60,011 bases of DNA, taken from contig JAFLCP010000031.1 in assembly GCA_017303505.1 (NCBI GenBank), positions 1-60,011 of the forward strand, in the 5' to 3' direction. The notes beneath the pieces were generated by a model that saw only the letters and a program-made list of their open reading frames with translations, had not been told where the DNA came from and did no database searches. This DNA comes from Planctomycetota bacterium (lineage in GTDB: Bacteria > Planctomycetota > Planctomycetia > Pirellulales > Pirellulaceae). The position numbers were made by a program, and so were the translations under genes. Shown here in pieces: positions 33,525-41,406 of the stretch; position 1 is the first letter of the stretch, and the number at the start of each line of letters is the position of its first letter.

Positions 33525-34466
33525 TCACGGTTGTGACGAATGAACCGAAAATCCATGGCCTTTGAGCCAGTCAAGACACAAGTCAGGCCAACTCGATGAT
33601 TCAGGTAGGTGTTGTGATAGTCCAATACCGTGCGGACCTTTAGGATAGACATGCAGCGCACTGGGCACACCATGTTTGGCTAAGGCAGCATAATAAACCA
33701 AACTGTTTTCAACGCTGACCACTTTGTCTTCTTGTGTATGTAATAGGAACGTGGGTGGTGTTTGTGGAGTAACCTGATCCTCGTTCGAGAGGCTTGCGAC
33801 TAAGGCAGCGTCAGGTTTTTCGCCCAACAAGTTACGTTGGCTTCCGCCATGTGTATAGGGTTTACCCATGCCGATCACTGGATAACACAGGATCGCCGCG
33901 TCAGGACGGCTGCTTTCCTTTTCTACTGGATCGCTGGCGTCCTTACTTCCTGAATCAAAATGTGTGGAAACTGTAGACGTAAGATGTCCACCCGCTGAGA
34001 AGCCGATAATTCCAATATGGTTTGGGTCAATATGCCAACTCTTCGCATTATGTCGAACCAAGCGAATGGCCCGCTGGGCATCTTGCAATGGATAAGGATG
34101 TCCATACCCTCCGCCACGATGTCGATAAACGCAGATCAAAGCTCCCATTCCATTCTTGTTACACCAATCGGCAATTTGGAAACCTTCGTGTTGAATGGCA
34201 AGTCCCCCGTAGCCGCCTCCCGGTACAACCACAATCAAAGAAATTGGAGCTGCTTTTGAATCTCGCTTCGGAAGATATAGAAGTCCATGTGGCTCATGCC
34301 CTTCACCTTTCTGAAGTTGTCCCGGGACCTCGCCAGCATAGAGTTCGATGCGTTCCTTGCTCACGGCAGGCAATTCTTCAGCCAGAAGATGGTCGAATGG
34401 AATGAAAAAAATAAAAACAGAAAGTAATCGCAAACAGACGGCGATGGGAGATACGTTGCGCTTCAT
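33525..34466 (-). CDS. Secreted alpha/beta hydrolase (esterase/lipase, BD-FAE-like)
   Basis: This 313-residue protein has a signal peptide (cleavage near HLLAEEL). The oxyanion-hole motif VPGGGYGGLA is followed by nucleophile elbow GFSAGGHL (Ser about 157). The acid region is HTQEDKVVSVENS and the catalytic His is in KGPHGIGLS. This pattern matches the xylanase/acetyl-esterase-like BD-FAE and hormone-sensitive-lipase-like group, common in planctomycetes that attack acylated polysaccharides. The natural ester is unknown. It stands 75 bases downstream of a small unknown gene on the same strand. Confidence 0.88.
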   Translation of the reverse strand: MKRNVSPIAVCLRLLSVFIFFIPFDHLLAEELPAVSKERIELYAGEVPGQLQKGEGHEPHGLLYLPKRDSKAAPISLIVVVPGGGYGGLAIQHEGFQIADWCNKNGMGALICVYRHRGGGYGHPYPLQDAQRAIRLVRHNAKSWHIDPNHIGIIGFSAGGHLTSTVSTHFDSGSKDASDPVEKESSRPDAAILCYPVIGMGKPYTHGGSQRNLLGEKPDAALVASLSNEDQVTPQTPPTFLLHTQEDKVVSVENSLVYYAALAKHGVPSALHVYPKGPHGIGLSQHLPESSSWPDLCLDWLKGHGFSVHSSQP

Positions 34467-34541
34467 GTTGGGGCCTCATCGTATTCGAGAATAATAACTT
34501 GAGTCGACTTTTCAAAATACCTAACATTCCCAACGCATCCG

Positions 34542-34937
34542 CTAAGTCACATTCGCTAGGCGTTGGCGCAAACCCTTCAAAACATCAGCCATAGCAAACA
34601 GACGTTTTGCATCCTGCTTGGAGGGATCCAATACAAGCCATTTCACGCCAGCTTGGTAATGGGCCACCAAATATTTTCCTAATTCGATTTCCGTGGGCTG
34701 CACGACTTTCCATTCAGTGCTGACTTGCTCGCTGGACTCGCTCGTCGAACCATTGAAAATCTGAAGACGATATTGTTCAGCGCGTTCGACGGTTGAGAAA
34801 ATTGCCATCGCCATTCCGACTTGGTCGATAGACCACAGCGAAACTTCGGCTAGCGTATTCGATTCATGACGCATCAACAGCCATGGGCGAAGGTCTACTG
34901 AATGAGCGTCCGTTGTCGAGATGATGGGCAGTGACAT
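34542..34937 (-). CDS. Small protein of unknown function
   Basis: This 131-residue protein has no signal peptide or membrane segment. It appears mixed alpha/beta: LAEVSLWSIDQVGMAMAIFS resembles a beta-alpha unit, and VKWLVLDPSKQDAKRLFAMADVL another. The pattern is reminiscent of SseB-like or similar small beta-sheet proteins, but I do not recognise a definite family. The smooth protein composition and clean open frame between same-strand genes argue that it is real. It could be cotranscribed with the esterase gene. Confidence 0.6.
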   Translation of the reverse strand: MSLPIISTTDAHSVDLRPWLLMRHESNTLAEVSLWSIDQVGMAMAIFSTVERAEQYRLQIFNGSTSESSEQVSTEWKVVQPTEIELGKYLVAHYQAGVKWLVLDPSKQDAKRLFAMADVLKGLRQRLANVT

Positions 34938-35084
34938 GATGTGATACTAGGTGGGGCAAGTGACCGAGGAACTGTAACATTGTAGGGCTCCTTGAGGCTT
35001 ATTGCACTTATCTAGTTTGGATCACCTTCGCTTTCTCACGGTTTTTTCCCAGGGCCCAGAGATACTGGTGAGCCAACTTGGAAT

Positions 35085-38000
35085 TTATGACTGTTGGGCC
35101 CCAAATCCCCCTCCCCCTGGCGACTCAATTCGAATGCGGTCACCGGTCTGCAATTGGATTTGGGCTGTACTTCCCAAGAGCTCGATCGTTCCGTTAGCAC
35201 GTACGCATGTGTTCCGGCCAAGTTTGCCTGGTGCTCCTCCATAAAGGCCATAGGGTGGCTGCCCCGATCTACGCGATGTAATCAATGAAGCCTGAAGGGG
35301 ACGAAGGAATTCAATCTCACGAACAATTCCATGGCCGCCACGGAACTCCCCTGCCCCACCGCTCTCGCGTCGAATCGAAAACTCACATAGGCGAACCGGA
35401 TAGCGAGCTTCTAGTACTTCAGGGTCCGTGATTCGAGTGTTCGTCATGTGAGAATGAACCGCATCGCAGCCATTACCTTGAGCTGTGGCTCCCGTGCCAC
35501 CACAAATGGTTTCGTAATATCCGAACGTCGCGTCGCCAAACAAAAAGTTATTCATCGTACCCTGGCTCGCGGCAGCAACACCCAGGGCACCTAATAAAAC
35601 ATCCACAACACGTTGTGAGGTTTCTACATTGCCGGCTGCTACTGCCGGCAAAAGTGAAGCGGGCTTTCCGACAGCTTCACTTGGTGGCAGCGGAGATAAT
35701 AGTGATTGGGGAATAACCAACTCAACACGACGCATTGCGCCTTCGTTCAAGGGTAAGTCATCCCCCGCCAGCGTTCGAATCACATATAGAATAGCGGCGG
35801 TAACAATGGCTCGATTGGCATTAAAGTTCTTGGGATGAGGTGCACTTGTGCCGGTAAAATCCACCCGAAGTTTAACATCATGCGATACTAGGTCTCGCAC
35901 TTTGGTGAGTTGGACTCGAATCTCTGTACCATCATCGAGCTGATCGCAGAATGTGTAATCTGACTCGGCGAGCGATTCAATCCAGCGTTGTACTCGCAGC
36001 TCTGAAGCATCCATGATCTGATTCATGGCATTGCTGATCCGAGTTGTGCCGTACTTTTGTACCAGTTGAATCAGTTCATTCACGCCAAACTGATTCGCCG
36101 CTTGTTGGGCGGCGAGATCGGCGATGTTCTCATTGGGTGTTCGCGAAGGATATTTGGAATTTACTAATTGTTCCAGTATAGAATTCACGTTTGATTCATT
36201 GCGGCGAATCAAAAATTGGGGAGGCAATAATACCCCTTCCTCTTCCAAGGTAGTGGCCGTTGGAGGCATGGAACCTGCTGTCACCCCTCCAATTTCTGCA
36301 TGATGAGCTCGACAGGCAACAAAAAATATTCGCTCTTTCGTCTGGGGATCGAAGACCGGTGTAACGACTGTAATGTCCGGCAGGTGAGAGCCACCGCGAT
36401 TGGGATCATTGGTCAATAGGCAATCATTGGGATCTAAGTCCGGAAACTCTCGAATGAGTTCACGAACCGTTTGTCCCATGGCCCCCAGATGCACTGGAAC
36501 GTGCGGGGCGTTGGCAATCAGAAAACCGGCAGCATCAAATATCGCACAGCTAAAATCGCGACGCTCTTTGATATTAACGCTAATGGCCGTTTTTTCCAGT
36601 ATCTCGCCCATACTCAGAGCAATCGTCGCTAGACGCTGGCCGATGAGGTCACGAAAAACTGGATCGTTATCGAGATTCACCTGAGTAGATTCGCTGTTTA
36701 ATACGTCGAGGGTATTGCGGAACCGTTTGAGGCGGAGGTTGAGATGTTGGTCTACTTCAGCGGACCAATCGGCTGAAATCCAAGTTGTATGTCCTGCGCT
36801 AATGATGATGGCAGGGCCGTGGATAATGCTGCCTGGCGGCAATTGATTTCGCTCCAACCGAGGGCACTCCAGCCAAGTCCCTTGATGCCACACTTTCTGC
36901 TTCGAAGATGACGCAAAGGGCGAGCCAGAGCGATCGACGGTTTCCATGGTTCCTGCCACACTGGGACCGATGCCTTCCGCTCGGATAGTGCAAATCTCGA
37001 TACCGCGATTCGATTGACTGTAGCCGAAGAATCGTTCATGGGTTTGGTGAAAAAGGGAGGCAAGTTGCCCGAAATCACTCGTAAGCGGGACAAGTAATGT
37101 GGCATCTGTGCCGACATAACGCATTTCGAGCTGAATGCGTTCTGTAATTTGATCGCGCGAGTATCCGATGTGTTGCAGTTCAGCAATCAAATTGTTTCGA
37201 GCTTGAATCGAGAGGTGTTCAAAAGTGGTGGAAGAGAGTTCCTCGCATTTACAGTACAAGGGAATTGTGGCGAAACGCCGATGCTGAGCGAAGCCAATCC
37301 CAACAGCGCTGAATAGACCCGCTAACGGTGGATCAACGATTTCCGAAATCCCCAACGCATCCGCAAGGTCACATTGATGTTGTCCTGCGGCACCTCCAAA
37401 TCCAACGAGCAAATGTTCGCGCGGATCGGCTCCTTGCCTTGTTGAGATAACTCGAATCGCATCTGCCATAACTTGATTGGCGATTTGTCGGCACCCTGAG
37501 GCGATTTCGAGATCGGTGAACGGTGCAGCCTGATTTGCGCGGATGGATTCTGCAACTTGGTGCAGTCGATTCTGCGCTGCTTGTCGATCTACGGGAAACG
37601 GTAAAGCATCTTCGGGGATGATGCCCAGTAGTAGATTGATATCTGTGATCGTTAACGGACCACCTTGGCCATAACAGGCTGGGCCGGGATACGAACCCGC
37701 ACTAGCGGGGCCAACATGCATTTGAACACCGTCGAAACTGCAAATCGAACCACCACCTGCGGCAACGGTATGGATTGACAGGATTGGCGTGACAATACGA
37801 ATCCCTGCTTTGGTTGTGTCGTATTGTAAAGGGAGTTCTTCACGTGTGCAGCGACTGACGTCTGTACTTGTGCCACCCATGTCGAATGCTAAGGCGGCCT
37901 GGCACGTTGTTTGTCGCAATAGTTCTTGAACCGCTACTATCCCACCGGCGGGTCCCGACAAGACACTATCTTTTCCGTGGAACTCTTCAACGTCGACGAG

Positions 38001-38975
38001 GCTTCCAGCGCTTGTCATAATCTCGAGCCGCGACGCTTCAGGATTTCCAAACTGACGTTTCACCACTTGCAAATAGTCATTGATGACGGGACTAAGATAG
38101 GCGTCGACCAAACTGGTATCGCTGCGAGAGAGTAGTTTGCGTACGGGACTCAGATGCGAGCTGCAAATCACTTCGTCGAAATCGAATTCAGCGGCGACTT
38201 TTGCGACTGCCTCTTCATGTTTGGGCATTAAATAACTGTGCATCAGCACGATAGCTACCGATCGTATACCGAGTTGCTTCCATTCGGCAAACTTACTTCT
38301 TAAGCCTGTATCATCTAACGGAATCAGGATGTTCCCTTGTGCATCGACTCGCTCCGTAATTTCGTGGATGCAGCGGCACAAGGGTGGAGATTTGATGACT
38401 GTCAGAGCAAAGAGGTCGGGACGATCTTGGTTGCCAATAAACGGAATGTCACCAAAGCCTTGGGTGATGCAAAGACCGACATCCGCACCTGTGCGAGTTA
38501 ATAGGGCGTTGGTTCCGCGAGTTGTTCCCAGTCGGATATTCAGAGGCGGAAGAGGGGATAGCAACGGAATGTCGAGCAGTTGGTGAGCTGCCAATACCGG
38601 AGATTCCAGGCCCGCCGATATTTCGGCAGAATAGGCTCGAGCCGTATCGGGGATGAATAAATTGGGCGGAAGAGGTAAATCGAGTTCAACCCACTGATCC
38701 CCGGAAGCAACGATATTTCCAACGATAGATGTGTGGTCCGTAACTGAAAGGGAAATTCTGGCGGATGACCAAAAATCTGGGCAGCCAGGCGGAAGTCCGT
38801 TTACAATAAGTCGATGTGTTCCCGCGATACCCGTAACCGAACATCGCGTCTTGCCACTGCTAAGCACCTTTCGGGATTGGAAATTAGTCTCTTTCCCGGA
38901 CGCTGGCCCAAGCCATAGAATAGCATCGGTAAAGGTTCCACCGACATCGACCCACAAATTCAGTTTTGGACTCAT
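35085..38975 (-). CDS. Fused hydantoinase/5-oxoprolinase (HyuA-HyuB)
   Basis: The product is 1296 residues from ATG 38975 (MSPKLNLWVDVGGTFTD). The N-terminal HyuA half (about 1-690) has the ASKHA ATP-binding motifs WVDVGGTFTDA and AFDMGGTSTDVSR, and GTTRGTNALLTR. The C-terminal HyuB half (about 750-1290) has DPVFRDLIGQRLATIAL, AISVNIKERRDFSCAIFD and a glycine-rich end (RIESPGGGGFG). The fusion matches ATP-dependent 5-oxoprolinase, which opens pyroglutamate to glutamate. N-methylhydantoinase or acetophenone carboxylase relatives are alternatives. The start codon is one base from that of the divergent GspF-like gene, so promoters must lie inside coding sequence. Confidence 0.88.
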   Translation of the reverse strand: MSPKLNLWVDVGGTFTDAILWLGPASGKETNFQSRKVLSSGKTRCSVTGIAGTHRLIVNGLPPGCPDFWSSARISLSVTDHTSIVGNIVASGDQWVELDLPLPPNLFIPDTARAYSAEISAGLESPVLAAHQLLDIPLLSPLPPLNIRLGTTRGTNALLTRTGADVGLCITQGFGDIPFIGNQDRPDLFALTVIKSPPLCRCIHEITERVDAQGNILIPLDDTGLRSKFAEWKQLGIRSVAIVLMHSYLMPKHEEAVAKVAAEFDFDEVICSSHLSPVRKLLSRSDTSLVDAYLSPVINDYLQVVKRQFGNPEASRLEIMTSAGSLVDVEEFHGKDSVLSGPAGGIVAVQELLRQTTCQAALAFDMGGTSTDVSRCTREELPLQYDTTKAGIRIVTPILSIHTVAAGGGSICSFDGVQMHVGPASAGSYPGPACYGQGGPLTITDINLLLGIIPEDALPFPVDRQAAQNRLHQVAESIRANQAAPFTDLEIASGCRQIANQVMADAIRVISTRQGADPREHLLVGFGGAAGQHQCDLADALGISEIVDPPLAGLFSAVGIGFAQHRRFATIPLYCKCEELSSTTFEHLSIQARNNLIAELQHIGYSRDQITERIQLEMRYVGTDATLLVPLTSDFGQLASLFHQTHERFFGYSQSNRGIEICTIRAEGIGPSVAGTMETVDRSGSPFASSSKQKVWHQGTWLECPRLERNQLPPGSIIHGPAIIISAGHTTWISADWSAEVDQHLNLRLKRFRNTLDVLNSESTQVNLDNDPVFRDLIGQRLATIALSMGEILEKTAISVNIKERRDFSCAIFDAAGFLIANAPHVPVHLGAMGQTVRELIREFPDLDPNDCLLTNDPNRGGSHLPDITVVTPVFDPQTKERIFFVACRAHHAEIGGVTAGSMPPTATTLEEEGVLLPPQFLIRRNESNVNSILEQLVNSKYPSRTPNENIADLAAQQAANQFGVNELIQLVQKYGTTRISNAMNQIMDASELRVQRWIESLAESDYTFCDQLDDGTEIRVQLTKVRDLVSHDVKLRVDFTGTSAPHPKNFNANRAIVTAAILYVIRTLAGDDLPLNEGAMRRVELVIPQSLLSPLPPSEAVGKPASLLPAVAAGNVETSQRVVDVLLGALGVAAASQGTMNNFLFGDATFGYYETICGGTGATAQGNGCDAVHSHMTNTRITDPEVLEARYPVRLCEFSIRRESGGAGEFRGGHGIVREIEFLRPLQASLITSRRSGQPPYGLYGGAPGKLGRNTCVRANGTIELLGSTAQIQLQTGDRIRIESPGGGGFGAQQS

Positions 38976-38976
38976 T

Positions 38977-40014
38977 ATGTTCTCTTCGAAAATGTCCCTT
39001 CGCGAAGTTGCGGGTGCAACCCGCAGGCTTGGTACCGGCTTTCGGGCTGGAGTGGATATCGTGCGATTGTTGGAGACGGAGACCAAAAGTGGAAGACCCG
39101 TCTACCGAGAAAAAATGGGGAAAGTTCGTGAATCGATTCGTAGCGGGAAGAGTTTTGCCGAATCGATGTTGGCAGAAGGAAAGTACTTCCCACCCCTTAT
39201 GATTCAATTGGTGCACGCCGGTGAAATTGGAGGCTCACTCGATAAAGTGCTCCTGCATTTGGCGGACTATTACGACGACGTCAAGCAAAGCCGCAACATG
39301 TTCTTCATGAAGATTGCTTGGCCCATGATTCAATTGGTCTTGGCCGAGTTGATTATCGGTGCGGTAATTTTGATTCAGGGTATGTTGGGGACCTCGCAAA
39401 CCTATGATGCCAGCGGACTGGGACTCAGTGGGGTCAGCGGGTTCTTGTGGTATTGCGGTGTTCTACTGACAATCCACGCCGTCATCTTCTTTGGAATCTA
39501 TGCGATTCGAAGTAACCTCTGGAATTGCCAAACCATTCTCTTCCCACTCATCCAAAAGATCCCAGTGGTTGGTACACCCCTAGAAACTCTGAGCTTAGCT
39601 CGTTTCACGATGGCCTTGTCGATTATGCTTAACGCCGGAGTGGACGCGATTCGCAGTGTCAAACAAGCCTTTCGTAGCACCGGCAACTTTTATCTGATGT
39701 CAGGTATGGAAAAGTCCGTCGATGCGATCAAGAAAGGTGATTCCTTCAGTGAGTCGTTTAGAGCAGCAGGCGTGTTTCCTGCTGACTTTGTTGAGTTTGT
39801 TGAAGTTGGCGAAGTAAGTGGTACAGAAACCGAGTCGTTGGATCGACTTGCCAGCGAGTATCAACAACGGGGACGTACCGCGTTGACCATTTTGGCCATG
39901 GCTGCTAGCGGATTTCTCTGGTTCTCGATCATTGTGATCTTGGTCGTCATGGTTATGTCCATGGCATTGAAATACGTCTCGCTGATCAATAATGCGGCCA
40001 ACGGAAATTTCTAA
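38977..40014 (+). CDS. Type II secretion/type IV pilus inner-membrane protein, GspF/PilC-like
   Basis: The product is 345 residues from ATG 38977; ATG 38992 is an alternative. It contains two T2SSF domains. The first has LREVAGATRRLGTGFRAGVD and MIQLVHAGEIGGSLDKVL, the second SLARFTMALSIMLNAGVDAI and FVEFVEVGEVSGTETESLD. Three or four strongly hydrophobic segments follow the usual GspF arrangement (near 130-160, 185-210 and 310-340). These proteins form the inner-membrane platform for pilin extraction. No ATPase or pilin gene lies beside it, so it is an orphan, perhaps serving DUF1559-type pseudopilins encoded elsewhere. Any extension upstream of 38977 would be antisense to the 5-oxoprolinase gene. 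Confidence 0.85.
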   Translation: MFSSKMSLREVAGATRRLGTGFRAGVDIVRLLETETKSGRPVYREKMGKVRESIRSGKSFAESMLAEGKYFPPLMIQLVHAGEIGGSLDKVLLHLADYYDDVKQSRNMFFMKIAWPMIQLVLAELIIGAVILIQGMLGTSQTYDASGLGLSGVSGFLWYCGVLLTIHAVIFFGIYAIRSNLWNCQTILFPLIQKIPVVGTPLETLSLARFTMALSIMLNAGVDAIRSVKQAFRSTGNFYLMSGMEKSVDAIKKGDSFSESFRAAGVFPADFVEFVEVGEVSGTETESLDRLASEYQQRGRTALTILAMAASGFLWFSIIVILVVMVMSMALKYVSLINNAANGNF

Positions 40015-40166
40015 GCACCAAAGTGTTGAAACGCATCGCAGCTAGAACGCGCTCGATATCGCTATACGCGTGACGGTGCGTCTGCCTCCGTTTTGCTAGC
40101 CAGCGTAGCCTTGGACGGAATTCATTTTTGCTAGCAAAAAAAGATATTGCTCCAGACTCCGCGATC

Positions 40167-40244
40167 ATGTATTGCCCAGAGTGCGGTTTGTTCTCGGAGC
40201 AAATTCTGGCCAAAATGCGGTATTGGGGCCAAAAACTGCTCTAA
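40167..40244 (+). pseudogene. Possible remnant of a zinc-ribbon protein
   Basis: A 25-codon frame begins MYCPECGLFSEQ and continues to RYWGQKLL before a stop. MYCPxCG followed some 15 residues later by RYCGQ is the usual start of planctomycete zinc-ribbon membrane proteins. Here the second Cys pair is missing (Trp in place of Cys) and the frame stops. It may be a decayed start or chance. It lies just upstream of the DUF4105 lipoprotein gene. Confidence 0.2.
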
Positions 40245-40271
40245 ATCGAAACGGATTTTGCCCTGCTTCTT

Positions 40272-41174
40272 ATGGTGTGGAACGGAATTTTCCCAAAACC
40301 GAGCTATCGAGTACTGCTTGCTATGTTGCAAGTTTATTGCCTCGTTTTTACCGGCTGTGCGTTTTGGTTTGACTCCGCAAGTCCATTTCCGCTTGGGCGA
40401 ACCAAAAAAGACGATGGAAGCAATCTCAAACCCTCCAACTCACGAAAGTGGCGGCCCGATTTGGCCGTACTCCCATTCGCGAAACTCGATAAGGATCGAA
40501 TTAAGCTCTACAACGTTCGAGATTGTAAGTACAGAACTGAAGATGATTACGATCTGAAGCACTTCGATACGAGCTTCAAAGTGAACGAATTGCAAACCGT
40601 CGACTTTGTCGTGGTGCCATTCAAGGACGCGCCTGTGTTGGCACACACCATGTTGAGTTTTGGCTTGAGCGACGGAGATCAGGTTGTCGTAAGTGTAGAA
40701 GCTCGACTGGAGAAGGATGAAAAGTATACGCCAATGGCCGGAGCATTGAAGCAATATGAGTTGATGTATATTTTGGGAACCGAGCGAGATTTGATTCGAT
40801 TGCGAACGGATGTTCGGCAAGTGGAGGTTTTTCTGTACCGTGCGAAAGCGACACCAGAAGATGTACAAGCTCTCTTCCTGGATATTATCAAGCGAACGAA
40901 TACCCTAGCTAAAACGCCTGAGTTCTATGATACGTTGACCAACAATTGCACCACCAATCTTGTAACGCATGTCAACAACTTACGTCCTGGAACGATTCCA
41001 GCAGATTTACGAATTTTGTTCCCAGGTTATTCGGATCAGTTAATTGGACAACTAGGCTTGATTGAAGGTGGTGCCGAGGCAACGGCGATGCGGGCCCGGG
41101 CTGCTGTATTACCGACTAGCGGGCTGCAACTTACCGCGCGCGAGTATTCGCAAAAGATACGAAGTCGGTATTAG
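40272..41174 (+). CDS. DUF4105 (Lnb-like N-terminal) lipoprotein
   Basis: The 300-residue frame starts at ATG 40272. The ATG at 40323 is an alternative that begins directly in the signal (MLQVYCLVFTGCAF), and the lipobox-like VFTGC supports a lipoprotein. The mature part carries a DUF4105 domain, related to the N-terminal periplasmic domain of lacto-N-biosidase Lnb. It includes AHTMLSFGLSDGDQVVVSVEAR, ELMYILGTERDLIRLRT and the conserved Cys region LTNNCTTNLVTHVN. A papain-like or structural fold is suspected for this domain, function unknown. No clear ribosome site precedes either start. Confidence 0.78.
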   Translation: MVWNGIFPKPSYRVLLAMLQVYCLVFTGCAFWFDSASPFPLGRTKKDDGSNLKPSNSRKWRPDLAVLPFAKLDKDRIKLYNVRDCKYRTEDDYDLKHFDTSFKVNELQTVDFVVVPFKDAPVLAHTMLSFGLSDGDQVVVSVEARLEKDEKYTPMAGALKQYELMYILGTERDLIRLRTDVRQVEVFLYRAKATPEDVQALFLDIIKRTNTLAKTPEFYDTLTNNCTTNLVTHVNNLRPGTIPADLRILFPGYSDQLIGQLGLIEGGAEATAMRARAAVLPTSGLQLTAREYSQKIRSRY

Positions 41175-41298
41175 TATGGTCGACTAGATCGACCGCTCGT
41201 CACAGGTGTTGGGTTTGTGTTATTAGGGGGGGAAAGTCGAGGAATCGCCAGCCGTGGCTGAAATTCGACGATTCGGGGGGAAGAGATGGCGAGTTAGT

Positions 41299-41339
41299 AA
41301 TTACGAATTAGGAATTACGAATTAGGAATTAGGAATTAC
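41299..41339. repeat. Heptamer microrepeat (GAATTAG/GAATTAC)
   Basis: Six consecutive heptamers alternate between GAATTAC and GAATTAG (the first lacks its G). They lie in the 230-base gap between convergent genes. Nothing else is recognised in the gap. Probably a slippage-derived simple repeat. Confidence 0.8.
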
Positions 41340-41406
41340 GACATAGGAGCGACGAATTCCACTGCGGGATTTTTTCGCAGCGCGACATCAATAGCCACAG
41401 CTAAAC

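Noticed and set aside
38731-38976. N-terminal extension of the GspF-like gene
   Set aside because: It is antisense to the conserved start of the 5-oxoprolinase and has no similarity to GspF proteins.
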